NCBI RefSeq assembly: GCF_006494365.1
Contig: NZ_VHIP01000002.1
Span: forward strand, 1 to 64,000
Source of the DNA: Aestuariibacter sp. GS-14
Lineage (GTDB): Bacteria; Pseudomonadota; Gammaproteobacteria; Enterobacterales; Alteromonadaceae
Direction of reading: 5' to 3'
Length of the DNA: 64,000 bases
Below the pieces are notes generated by a model. The model was not told where the DNA came from, made no database searches, and saw only the letters and a list, made by a program, of their open reading frames with translations. Positions 56,038 to 64,000 of the stretch are shown piece after piece. A program made the translations under genes and the position numbers. Within the stretch, counting starts at the first letter, position 1. Each line of letters starts with the position of its first letter.

Positions 56038-57030
56038 ATGTGTACAGTTTGCGGTTGTTCAGAAGGCGAAGTCAGCATTGAGCATGATCACTCCCATAAC
56101 CATGTTCACGCCCATGATCATCATAGCCATGCTCGAGCCCATGATCATCATAGTCATAATCACACTCATCATGATGGTGAGCATACCCATAGTCATGAAC
56201 ACGAACATCATCATCACGGTCATGATCACAATCACGACCACGCAGGCATTGAAAGTGAGGGGGATAATATTCACTTTGGCAAAGGGCCTGCGCACGCTCA
56301 TGTTGCCGGTCTAAGTCAAAGCCGAATGGTTCAGATCGAGCAGGATATTCTGGGTAAAAATAACCAGTATGCCGCGCAAAACCGGGCGCGCTTTGCGCAA
56401 CAGTCGATGTTTGTGCTGAATCTTGTATCCAGTCCGGGGTCGGGTAAAACAACCTTACTAACAGAAACGATAAACCACATTAAATCCCGTTATACCGTTG
56501 GCGTTATCGAAGGTGATCAACAAACCACCAATGACGCTGAACGCATTCGTGAAACCGGGGTACAAGCGGTACAAATCAATACCGGTAAAGGTTGCCATTT
56601 GGACGCCCACATGGTGGGCCATGCCATGGACAACTTTTCTGATTTAACCGGTGGCGTATTGTTCATTGAAAACGTGGGTAATCTGGTTTGCCCCGCGTCG
56701 TTTGATTTAGGCGAAGCCGCTAAGGTGTCGATTTTGTCGGTCACTGAGGGCGAGGATAAGCCTCTGAAGTATCCGGATATGTTCCATGCCTCTGAGCTCA
56801 TGATCCTGAATAAAACGGACTTGTTACCCTACCTTGATTTTGATGTGGAACGCTGTATGGACTATGCAAAGCGCGTTAACCCGGATATTAAAATAATCCA
56901 GCTTTCTGCCAAAAGCGGTGAGGGAATGGAGCAATGGATTGACTGGATTAAACGTAAACGGGCATCCATCATTGAAGCGAGAATTCAGATTCTGCAGCAG
57001 CAAATCGATCAGTTTAAGGCGATTCTGTAA
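56038..57030 (+). CDS. hypB: Hydrogenase nickel-insertion GTPase HypB, His-rich form
   Basis: A 330-residue SIMIBI-class GTPase. It starts [11 protein letters not shown], the high-affinity Ni site of E. coli-type HypB. Residues ~16-68 are a histidine-rich tract with about 28 His, able to store nickel. The GTPase domain (~105-300) has [33 protein letters not shown] and NKTDLLPY. It overlaps hupR by one base. No nickel importer (hupE or nik) is encoded in the window, which makes the storage tract noteworthy. Confidence 0.96.
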   Translation: MCTVCGCSEGEVSIEHDHSHNHVHAHDHHSHARAHDHHSHNHTHHDGEHTHSHEHEHHHHGHDHNHDHAGIESEGDNIHFGKGPAHAHVAGLSQSRMVQIEQDILGKNNQYAAQNRARFAQQSMFVLNLVSSPGSGKTTLLTETINHIKSRYTVGVIEGDQQTTNDAERIRETGVQAVQINTGKGCHLDAHMVGHAMDNFSDLTGGVLFIENVGNLVCPASFDLGEAAKVSILSVTEGEDKPLKYPDMFHASELMILNKTDLLPYLDFDVERCMDYAKRVNPDIKIIQLSAKSGEGMEQWIDWIKRKRASIIEARIQILQQQIDQFKAIL

Positions 57031-58505
57031 TGAGTGCCTTTCCGCGTCCGGTTGTACTTTGTGTTGACGACGAAGTGCGTTCGCTTGAAACCTTAGAGCG
57101 CACATTGGATGAAGAATTTGATGTGCTCACTGCCAACAGTGCTCAGGCAGCGTTAACCCTTCTTGAAGACAATACTGTTCAGGTTATTTTATGTGATCAA
57201 CGCATGCCGGATCGTACCGGTGTGGAATTACTCAGCGAAGTAAGGGAGCGCTGGCCCAAAGTGGCCCGTCTTATATTGTCGGGTTATACCGATTCAGAGG
57301 ACATCATTAAAGGGCTCAATGAAGCGGGGATCCTGCAATACATTACCAAGCCATGGCATCCTGAAAGTTTGCTCATGACTATTCGCAGTGCGTGTCGAAT
57401 GTGTGCGTTACAAAACGAAAATGCACTGCTGAATATGGAGATGCGGCTTACCGAAGTGCAGGCCGAACAGCAGGTCATTGAGAAGAAAACGCAATTGCGT
57501 AAAAGTTTTGAGCTCGACGAGATAAAGCGCCATCAACAGAGTCCTTTAAACCGAATCTGCGAACAGGTGAGTAAGATTGCGCCATACGATGTATCGGTTT
57601 TAGTTACCGGACCATCCGGGGCGGGTAAAGAGCTTTTCGCCAGAGCATTGCATTACAACAGCTTGCGTGCTGATCGGCCCTTTGTGGTGGAAAACTGCGG
57701 TGCTATGCCCGATGAATTGCTCGCGTCTGAATTATTCGGCCACAAGAAAGGGTCGTTCACCGGTGCCATTACCGATCACGTTGGTTTGTTTGAGCAAGCT
57801 GATGGCGGCACTATTTTTCTGGATGAGATTGGCGAAATCAGTCCGGCGTTTCAGGTAAAACTACTACGTGTATTGCAAGAGCGCGAAATCCGTAGATTGG
57901 GGGAACAACAACGGCGTCAGGTAAACGTGCGTATTGTGGCGTCGACCAACCGGGATTTAGAAGAAGAAGTGCGCGCAGGTCGTTTCCGTCAGGATCTGTA
58001 TTTTCGGCTGGCTGAGGTGACTCTCGAATTACCAGCGCTGTCGCGGCGAATTATTGATATTCCGGTCCTGGCAAATAATTTTCTGCAAAATGCCATGCAT
58101 CAGTTTGATAAACCAGTAAAAGGATTCAGCGAAGAGACAATTGCCTGTATGAAGCGCTACAGCTGGCCTGGCAATGTACGCGAATTGCAAAACGAAGTTC
58201 GCCGCATGCTGGTAATGAGTGAAGGGGAATGGCTAACCGCTGATTTATTGAATCCCCGTGTACTGCGCGCAGCGCCAGACGCCGAAGACGACGATATCGA
58301 TATGTTCGCTGGACTGGAAGGCACCTTAAAGGAAAAGGTAGAGTTATTGGAAAAGCGAATTTTACGGGAGACCCTAATTCGGCATCGCTGGAACAAAAGC
58401 AGCGCATCACTGGAGTTGGGGTTATCCCGCGTTGGTTTACGTTCCAAGCTTGAACGCTATGAGCTCGAGAAATCCGGTGATTCAGATCCCAGTAAACAGC
58501 ATTAG
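57030..58505 (+). CDS. hupR: NtrC-type response regulator of hydrogenase genes (HupR/HoxA)
   Basis: A 491-residue sigma54 activator. The receiver (~8-125) has VDDE and the phospho-acceptor Asp in VILCDQRMPDRTG. The AAA+ domain (~175-395) has Walker A GPSGAGKELFARAL, the sigma54-contact loop GSFTGA (usual GAFTGA), Walker B GGTIFLDEIGE and an R-finger region. A Fis-type HTH closes the protein (NKSSASLELGLSRVGLRSKL). Family members activate hup genes in the unphosphorylated form, with HupT phosphorylation switching them off without H2. It sits between hypB and hypC as in Rhodobacter capsulatus. Confidence 0.93.
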   Translation: MSAFPRPVVLCVDDEVRSLETLERTLDEEFDVLTANSAQAALTLLEDNTVQVILCDQRMPDRTGVELLSEVRERWPKVARLILSGYTDSEDIIKGLNEAGILQYITKPWHPESLLMTIRSACRMCALQNENALLNMEMRLTEVQAEQQVIEKKTQLRKSFELDEIKRHQQSPLNRICEQVSKIAPYDVSVLVTGPSGAGKELFARALHYNSLRADRPFVVENCGAMPDELLASELFGHKKGSFTGAITDHVGLFEQADGGTIFLDEIGEISPAFQVKLLRVLQEREIRRLGEQQRRQVNVRIVASTNRDLEEEVRAGRFRQDLYFRLAEVTLELPALSRRIIDIPVLANNFLQNAMHQFDKPVKGFSEETIACMKRYSWPGNVRELQNEVRRMLVMSEGEWLTADLLNPRVLRAAPDAEDDDIDMFAGLEGTLKEKVELLEKRILRETLIRHRWNKSSASLELGLSRVGLRSKLERYELEKSGDSDPSKQH

Positions 58506-58520
58506 ACGGAGAAATTTGGT

Positions 58521-58796
58521 ATGTGTTTAGGTATTCCGGGTCAAATTGTCTCTATTACTGACGAAAATCTGCAAACCGGTGTGGTTCAGGTCTCAGGTGT
58601 AAAGCGCGAGGCCAACCTGAGTTGTGTTGTGCCAGCCGACGGCAATTTACAGTCTCTGGTAGGCAGTTGGGCGTTGGTACATGTTGGATTTGCCATGAGC
58701 ATTATCGATGAAGAAGAGGCCCAGCGTACACTGCAAATACTCGCTGAAATCGGTGAATTGCAGGAAGAATTGAACGCCATGCAACATGGCGCCTGA
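58521..58796 (+). CDS. hypC: Hydrogenase maturation chaperone HypC
   Basis: A 91-residue protein starting MCLGIPGQIVSI; Cys2 binds the Fe(CN)2CO intermediate together with HypD and carries it to the large subunit. Length is typical. It is 15 bases after hupR and 10 before the SIS-domain gene. Confidence 0.95.
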   Translation: MCLGIPGQIVSITDENLQTGVVQVSGVKREANLSCVVPADGNLQSLVGSWALVHVGFAMSIIDEEEAQRTLQILAEIGELQEELNAMQHGA

Positions 58797-58806
58797 GTGA
58801 TCTATT

Positions 58807-59541
58807 ATGAGCAATCAATCTAAAGACGCTGGAGCCAATCAATCTGTACTCGCGGCGTTTTATCCCTTTGCGAGCAATCCCACTGCATCAACTTTGGTAA
58901 ATGAAACTGCAAAAGCAAAGCGGGATCAGGCGTTGTTACAGTCAGTTGTCGCTAAGGCAAACGAGAGTATCAGAGTCAAAGAGCAATTTTTTGAACACCA
59001 TAGCAACGATCTGCTTCAGGCTGCTCGGTTTATCGCCGACACCTACCGACAACAAGGTAAATTGCTAACGGCAGGCAATGGCGGCTCGTCCTGTGATGCA
59101 GCCCATCTGGCGGTTGAATTTATGCATCCTGTTACAACAGGGCGTAAAGCCTTACCAGCAGTCAATTTGTCGCAGGATACTGCCATGATTACAGCGGTAA
59201 GTAACGACGTGGGTGTTGAACACGTATTAACCCGACAGCTATCTGCACTTGCCAACTCCCGCGACACGCTGGTGGTGTTTTCAACCAGCGGCAATTCCGG
59301 CAACCTCGTTGAAGCTTGCAGAAAAGCACAAGCGCTCGGCATGAAGGTAATTGCTTTTACTGGTCGCACAGGCGGAGAAATTGGGGCGAAGCAGTTTGCT
59401 GATATTTGCCTTAAGGTGCCTAGTGACAGTATTCACCGCATTCAGGAATGCCATTTAGCCTGTTACCACATTTTGTGGGATCTGGTGCACAGCCTGCTGG
59501 CAGACAATCTAACCGCACCCTTGCCATCCGAGGAGAAGTAA
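58807..59541 (+). CDS. GmhA-like SIS-domain phosphosugar isomerase within the hyp operon
   Basis: A 244-residue protein whose SIS domain (~55-240) matches the GmhA/sedoheptulose-7-phosphate isomerase family, with an N-terminal extension of about 40 residues. TAGNGGSSCDAAHLAVEF and STSGNSGNLVEA are the sugar-phosphate loops. Putative metal/catalytic residues keep GmhA spacing: His100 and Glu104, then Gln213 and His221 (RIQECHLACYH). It should be an active isomerase. It is embedded between hypC and hypD with gaps of 10 and 2 bases, so it is co-translated with maturation genes. Its role there is unknown. Confidence 0.85.
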   Translation: MSNQSKDAGANQSVLAAFYPFASNPTASTLVNETAKAKRDQALLQSVVAKANESIRVKEQFFEHHSNDLLQAARFIADTYRQQGKLLTAGNGGSSCDAAHLAVEFMHPVTTGRKALPAVNLSQDTAMITAVSNDVGVEHVLTRQLSALANSRDTLVVFSTSGNSGNLVEACRKAQALGMKVIAFTGRTGGEIGAKQFADICLKVPSDSIHRIQECHLACYHILWDLVHSLLADNLTAPLPSEEK

Positions 59542-59543
59542 CC

Positions 59544-60671
59544 ATGAAGTATGTTGATGAGTTTCGCGATCCGGACATGGCAAAACGCGTTTTGGAGCGC
59601 ATTCATGCGGTGGTTGATGAGATCCCCGTTACACAGGGCCGCCCTCTGCAAATTATGGAGGTATGCGGCGGCCATACACACTCCATTTTCCGCTATGGGT
59701 TGGAAGAATTACTGCCTGACAAGATTGAAATGGTACACGGGCCGGGCTGCCCGGTATGTGTATTACCAATGGGACGCGTGGATGATTGTGTGGCGATCGC
59801 GGAGCAGCCTGACGTCATTTTTACTACCTTTGGCGATGCCATGCGGGTACCTGGTTCGCGTAAAAGCCTACAGCAGGCGAATTCCGATGGCTGCGACGTG
59901 CGCATGGTCTATTCACCCATGGATGCATTAGCCATTGCGCGTAAGAATCCAAATAAACACGTTGTGTTTTTTGGACTGGGCTTTGAAACCACCATGCCAA
60001 GCACAGCGTTAACACTGCTTCAAGCTGACAGGGAAGGCATTACTAACTTCTCATTGTTCTGCAATCACATCACCATTATTCCCACCATTAAAGCCATTTT
60101 GGACTCACCAGACATGGTGATTGACGGCTTTTTAGGGCCCGGCCATGTCTCAATGGTAATAGGCTCGGCGCCGTATGAATTTATTGCCAGTCACTACAAG
60201 CGGCCGTTGGTGATTGCGGGGTTTGAACCGCTGGATATTTTGCAATCCATGCTGATGGTGGTGGAACAAATTAAAGCAGGCCATGCCCAGGTGGAAAACC
60301 AATACAAGCGTATTGTGCCGGAACAAGGCAACAGCAATGCCTTGCAAGCTGTAGGTGAAGTCTTTGAATTGCGGGAGTTCTTTGAATGGCGAGGATTGGG
60401 TTCCATTGATCATTCTGGTGTGCGCATTCGTGAAAAATACGCCCGTTTTGATGCAGAGCGTATTTTTGCCGTTGAGCCTGCTCATGTAGCGGATCCAAAA
60501 GCGTGTCAATGTGGAGAAGTACTTAAAGGCGTATTAAAGCCCTGGGATTGCAAATTGTTCGGCAAACAGTGTAATCCGGAAACGCCCATTGGCGCTTTAA
60601 TGGTCTCCACCGAAGGAGCGTGTTCTGCCTATTATAGCTACGGCAAAATTGATATCCGGCAAGCAGTTTAA
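59544..60671 (+). CDS. hypD: Fe(CN)2CO assembly scaffold HypD
   Basis: A 375-residue iron-sulfur protein that, with HypC, assembles the Fe(CN)2CO unit. Motifs: EVCGGHTHSIFRYGLEELLP (~35-54), HGPGCPVCVLP (~65-75), GFETTMPSTA, GPGHVSMVIGS and the C-terminal cysteines (ACQCGEVLKG, CKLFGKQCNP). The start is ATG 59544 with GAGGAGAAG upstream; the frame is open further upstream inside the SIS gene. Confidence 0.95.
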   Translation: MKYVDEFRDPDMAKRVLERIHAVVDEIPVTQGRPLQIMEVCGGHTHSIFRYGLEELLPDKIEMVHGPGCPVCVLPMGRVDDCVAIAEQPDVIFTTFGDAMRVPGSRKSLQQANSDGCDVRMVYSPMDALAIARKNPNKHVVFFGLGFETTMPSTALTLLQADREGITNFSLFCNHITIIPTIKAILDSPDMVIDGFLGPGHVSMVIGSAPYEFIASHYKRPLVIAGFEPLDILQSMLMVVEQIKAGHAQVENQYKRIVPEQGNSNALQAVGEVFELREFFEWRGLGSIDHSGVRIREKYARFDAERIFAVEPAHVADPKACQCGEVLKGVLKPWDCKLFGKQCNPETPIGALMVSTEGACSAYYSYGKIDIRQAV

Positions 60672-60688
60672 TTCATTGAGTAAGCAGT

Positions 60689-61735
60689 ATGACTAAAACA
60701 ACAAGAACCTTACGTGCTAAGACTATCACTATGGCCCATGGTGCCGGCGGCAAAGCCATGCGAGACCTGATTGAAGATGTCTTTGTGGGAACATTTGCCA
60801 ACAAAGATTTAGAGCAGCTTGAAGATCAGGCGCGTTTTGATTTGGCTGATTTGTTGCAAAGTGGCGCAAAGCTGGCGTTTACCACGGATTCCTATGTGGT
60901 AGACCCTGTGGAGTTTCCGGGTGGCGATATTGGTACTTTGGCGGTGAATGGTACGGTCAATGATATAGCCGTGTCAGGTGCAATCCCCAGGTATCTGTCC
61001 TGTGCCATGATTTTGGAAGAAGGGCTGGATGTAGCCTTGTTGCGCCGAATTGTATCCTCAATGAAAGCGGCAGCCGATAAGGCCGGCGTGACTATTGTAA
61101 CCGGTGATACCAAAGTGGTTCCCAAAGGTAAAGGCGACAAGATTTTTATTAATACCAGTGGCATTGGCATTATTCCTGATGGTGTGGATATTTCCGCTGC
61201 GAATTGCCGGACAGGCGACAAAATCATTGTGAATGGGCTAATTGGCGATCATGGCGCTGCAATCCTGAATGCTCGGGGTGATCTTGCACTGGATGTTGAA
61301 CTTCAAACTGACTGTCAGGCACTGAACGATTTAATGCAAACCATGTTGTCTGTGTGCCCGAATATCCATGCTGTTCGCGATGCTTCACGTGGCGGGGTAG
61401 CAACCGTACTGTGCGAGTTTGCTGAATCTTCGAATGTGAGTATACGTTTGCAGGAAGAACACATTCCGGTGCGGGATACCGTGCGTGGCGTGTGTGAAAT
61501 TCTTGGCCTGGATGCGCTGTATTTCGCTAACGAGGGTAAGTTAGTTGCCTCTGTGCCAGCCGATTCTGCAGAAGTCGTACTGGATGCAATGCGTGCGCAT
61601 CCCGCAGGGCAGGACTCTGCCATTATTGGTGAAGTGATCGAGTCAAACTACAACAGAGTGCTGGTGAAAACCCAATTTGGCGGAGAGCGTATTCTGGATA
61701 TGCTGGTGGGGGAGCAACTGCCGAGGATTTGTTGA
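60689..61735 (+). CDS. hypE: Carbamoyl dehydratase HypE (cyanide donor)
   Basis: A 348-residue PurM-like enzyme. HypF carbamoylates its C-terminal Cys, and HypE dehydrates it to thiocyanate. The C-terminal PRIC tail is intact. The ATP-binding region begins TMAHGAGGKAMRDLI, then DSYVVDPVEFPGGDIGTLAV and VTGDTKVVPKGKGD. It is the last gene of the operon; no clear terminator is visible in the 31 bases before the convergent kinase gene. Confidence 0.96.
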   Translation: MTKTTRTLRAKTITMAHGAGGKAMRDLIEDVFVGTFANKDLEQLEDQARFDLADLLQSGAKLAFTTDSYVVDPVEFPGGDIGTLAVNGTVNDIAVSGAIPRYLSCAMILEEGLDVALLRRIVSSMKAAADKAGVTIVTGDTKVVPKGKGDKIFINTSGIGIIPDGVDISAANCRTGDKIIVNGLIGDHGAAILNARGDLALDVELQTDCQALNDLMQTMLSVCPNIHAVRDASRGGVATVLCEFAESSNVSIRLQEEHIPVRDTVRGVCEILGLDALYFANEGKLVASVPADSAEVVLDAMRAHPAGQDSAIIGEVIESNYNRVLVKTQFGGERILDMLVGEQLPRIC

Positions 61736-61766
61736 GAGCTGTGGGCAACCTGAATTCAGCAATAGT

Positions 61767-63851
61767 TTAAATGCCCGAACCATCTAAGTGAGTGTCGGTT
61801 AAAAAATATTGGCTGAGACAAACAGCTATTCGTTGACTATCAAGGGGTTTAGTCAGATAGTCGTTCATACCGGCGAGCAAGCATTTTTCGCGCTCGCCAG
61901 CCAGCGCGTTTGCGGTAATTGCAACGATGGGAATTTTTTCGGCAATACCACCAAGTTGACGAATCAATGTTGCCGTTTCATAACCGTCCATAATTGGCAT
62001 CTGACAATCCATTAAAATCAGCTCATATTGTTTATCAGTAAGTACTCTTTCGGTTATCCGTTTTAATGCTTCGCTACCATTATTGGCAATGTCTGAACTG
62101 ATGCCCATATCAGTCAGTTGTTCCTTGATGACGAGTTGGTTAATTTCATTGTCCTCAACGACCAGAATATGCCTGCCCGTAAATATATTCCTTGTGTTGT
62201 GGGCGAACTGATGCTCCGCGGTTGATTGCGGGAGCTTCACTGAGGCGTCTACAGTAGCCATGGGAATGGAGACTACAAATGATGATCCTTCTCCAATCTT
62301 GCTGACTACTTTAATTTTACCTTTCAACTGCTTAGTAATTTGAGCAACAATCGCTAAGCCCAAGCCTGTGCCACCATATTGTCGAGTGGTCGAAGAATCC
62401 GCCTGTTTGAACGGCGAAAAAATCTCAGTTTGCCGGGATTTTTCAATACCCACTCCGGAGTCGCTTACTATCAATTTAAGAAGATAAAGCCCATCAGACT
62501 GAAGTAGGGCTTTGGTCTTTACTGAGATAGTGCCTTTTTGTGTAAATTTGATCGCATTGTTTATCAAATTCGTGAGTATTTGCTTTATGCGACTCGGGTC
62601 ACCAAATAATACAAGTTTGTCAGTGCCACTCACATCAAGATGAAAGTTCAATCCCTTTTGCTCGGCCTGATGTGAGAATCCTCTGCAAAGTTGACTGGTA
62701 AGAGAACTAATGCCTATCGGGGCGTCTTCAAAGGTAATTTGTCCAGAATCAATTTTGGAAAAATCCAGGATATCGTTTACGAGTTCAAGTAATGTATTGG
62801 CACTGTGTTTAGCAATGTTGGTGTATTCCTGTTGCTTTGTACTGAGAGCTGTTTTGTTCAAGGCTTCAAGCATACCCAGTACGCCGTTTATCGGGGTTCG
62901 AATCTCATGACTCATGTTTGCTAAGAACATGCTTCGTGTTTGTAAAGCTTCTTCTGCGACCTTGCGGCGTCTATCGAGTTCAAGATTTGCCTGAATGCGA
63001 GCAGTGATATTTTGCGTAGCGCCCAGTACTCTCTTATGTTTGTTTTTGTCTAACTCCTGACGGGCTTGGGTTGCAATCCACAATTGATTGCCGTTCGGCG
63101 TGCGCACTTCAATATCGGCAGCGAAGGGGGTTCCGTTTTCGATACAACGGTGCAATAAATCGCTTAGGCGTTGCTTTTCATATGCTGAGGGTATGAGCGA
63201 AAAGGAATTGTCTAATGACGTTCCAAAATCCTCGGGTATTTCGAGTATTTTTTGTAGAGAAGGTGACAAAGAAAGTGTTAATTTTTCTACATCTAACTCC
63301 CAGGTGCCTACTCCGGCTAATTCGGCCATTTGTTCTAACCGCAGGGCTTGTAAATGCAGTTCTTCCTGTTGGCTAATTAATGTGTCCAATGTGAGTTTTC
63401 GGGATATCTCAGTACCAGTCCATTCTGCAAAAAGCATGAGGTAGTATTTCTCTGTTTCGGAAAAATCGCTATTTCTGGGTTCGGGTGAGGAAAAATTAAG
63501 GGTGCCGTGACGTTCGTTATTCACTGTAATCGGAATGCCAATGTAGGCCTTCAGGCCAAAAGCCTGATAACACGGGTGAGAGGAATTTGCCTGATAATAC
63601 GCAACGATTCCATCTGCTTGCAGTGTATCTTTACAGAAGGTATCTCCGAGTAAAAACTGGTCACCAGGTTGTATGCTGTTATCGGGTGAAGACGCACTGA
63701 TAACATGATAGTCCTGACCGTTAATGGCGCTAACGATACCGATGTCCATAGCTAATAGCTCGCGTCCGAGCTGTAATAATCGGCAGAGCTTATCTTCAAA
63801 AGAAAGGGAGACATCGCTGGATACTCGCTTTAACTGCTGAAGTACTTTCAT
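61767..63851 (-). CDS. GAF-PAS hybrid sensor histidine kinase
   Basis: A 694-residue soluble kinase. A GAF domain (~15-155, with FCKDTLQADGIVAYYQ) is followed by a PAS domain (~180-300), HisKA with phospho-His in [20 protein letters not shown] (~312), HATPase (~420-540; DSGVGIEKS, GGTGLGLAI) and a C-terminal receiver (~567-688) with Asp in YELILMDCQMPIMDG. It has no membrane helix, so it senses something cytoplasmic. It converges on hypE from the opposite strand; no regulator gene accompanies it. Nothing in the sequence ties it to hydrogen metabolism. The 149 bases before its start to the window end show no clear feature. Confidence 0.88.
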   Translation of the reverse strand: MKVLQQLKRVSSDVSLSFEDKLCRLLQLGRELLAMDIGIVSAINGQDYHVISASSPDNSIQPGDQFLLGDTFCKDTLQADGIVAYYQANSSHPCYQAFGLKAYIGIPITVNNERHGTLNFSSPEPRNSDFSETEKYYLMLFAEWTGTEISRKLTLDTLISQQEELHLQALRLEQMAELAGVGTWELDVEKLTLSLSPSLQKILEIPEDFGTSLDNSFSLIPSAYEKQRLSDLLHRCIENGTPFAADIEVRTPNGNQLWIATQARQELDKNKHKRVLGATQNITARIQANLELDRRRKVAEEALQTRSMFLANMSHEIRTPINGVLGMLEALNKTALSTKQQEYTNIAKHSANTLLELVNDILDFSKIDSGQITFEDAPIGISSLTSQLCRGFSHQAEQKGLNFHLDVSGTDKLVLFGDPSRIKQILTNLINNAIKFTQKGTISVKTKALLQSDGLYLLKLIVSDSGVGIEKSRQTEIFSPFKQADSSTTRQYGGTGLGLAIVAQITKQLKGKIKVVSKIGEGSSFVVSIPMATVDASVKLPQSTAEHQFAHNTRNIFTGRHILVVEDNEINQLVIKEQLTDMGISSDIANNGSEALKRITERVLTDKQYELILMDCQMPIMDGYETATLIRQLGGIAEKIPIVAITANALAGEREKCLLAGMNDYLTKPLDSQRIAVCLSQYFLTDTHLDGSGI

Positions 63852-64000
63852 GCTGTTCTCTGATTAAGACCAAAAGATGTAGGCCGTTTGATAGCAAAAT
63901 GCCATTTCAAATGTTTTCAATCGAAGTGTAGTTCAGATAGAGAGTAATAACAGGAAATGCGTGCCAGAATAAGATTTTTTACTGCAAAGTAAGACAATAG

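Noticed and set aside
56059-56452. Met/His/Asp-rich open frames on both strands over the hypB histidine tract
   Set aside because: Shadow frames of the CAT/GAT-rich repeat. hypB is clearly the coding frame because its GTPase motifs continue from it.
40796-61735. The hydrogenase locus as a mobile genomic island with integrase or IS boundaries
   Set aside because: No transposase, integrase or flanking direct repeat is visible. Horizontal origin is suggested only by gene order.

Overview
The window reads as a chromosomal segment of a gammaproteobacterium, most likely from the Alteromonadales (Alteromonadaceae-like). The evidence is the housekeeping gene order: lnt-corC-ybeY-ybeZ-miaB|ubiF, a tRNA Met-Leu-Gln-Gln operon, ychF-pth-rplY, lolB-ispE-tRNAGln-prs|hemA-prfA-prmC-sirB2-kdsA and gcvA-type LysR/ygdD/rlmM. 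Base composition looks moderate (about 45-50% GC by eye) and I see no phage, IS element or CRISPR array. The species call is an inference; no rRNA gene is present.

Layout. 1-2086 (minus): a TonB-like protein, an ECF sigma factor, its probable anti-sigma factor and a truncated secreted protein form one unit. 2207-4358 (minus): an exported MTA/SAH-nucleosidase-like enzyme and a divergent Nramp-fold transporter. 4515-4851: a YoeB toxin whose YefM antitoxin survives only as a C-terminal scrap. 4963-7878: a DMT exporter, an IbpA-type chaperone with a sigma32-like promoter and a ROSE-like RNA thermometer, and an exported amidohydrolase. 7964-14998: Lnt, CorC, YbeY, PhoH-like ATPase and MiaB on the minus strand, then UbiF and a 58-residue membrane protein on the plus strand. 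15057-20530: an AGCS symporter, four tRNA genes, a solute-binding protein, YchF, Pth and L25. 20720-25882: a small lipoprotein, a Tat-exported binding protein paired with a hybrid kinase, and an MscS channel. 26003-34874: the prs/ispE/lolB and hemA/prfA/prmC/kdsA blocks, with an HD-GYP response regulator inserted. 35443-40651: LysR, hydrolase, YgdD, RlmM and a second-type EF-G.

40796-61735 is the distinctive region: a complete [NiFe]-hydrogenase locus of 22 genes, all on the plus strand. A PAS histidine kinase (HupT/HoxJ), a regulatory hydrogenase (HupU/HupV) and HypF come first. The O2-tolerant uptake hydrogenase HupSL with its cytochrome b (HupC) follows, then accessory and maturation genes hupDFGHIJK, hypAB, the NtrC-type regulator hupR/hoxA, hypC and hypDE. 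From memory, the order is nearly colinear with the Rhodobacter capsulatus hup/hyp cluster. Two genes do not belong to that standard set: a solitary HigA-like HTH protein between hupC and hupD, and a GmhA-like SIS-domain isomerase between hypC and hypD. Sigma54-like -24/-12 elements lie before hupS and hupD, matching the sigma54-activator architecture of HupR.

Proposed working of the locus (inference from families): HupUV senses H2 and signals through HupT to HupR, which controls sigma54 transcription of hupSLC and of the accessory operon. HypA-F build and insert the Ni-Fe(CN)2CO centre, HupD trims HupL, the Tat pathway exports HupSL, and HupC passes electrons to the quinone pool. A GAF/PAS hybrid kinase on the minus strand closes the window; its link to the hydrogenase is unproven.
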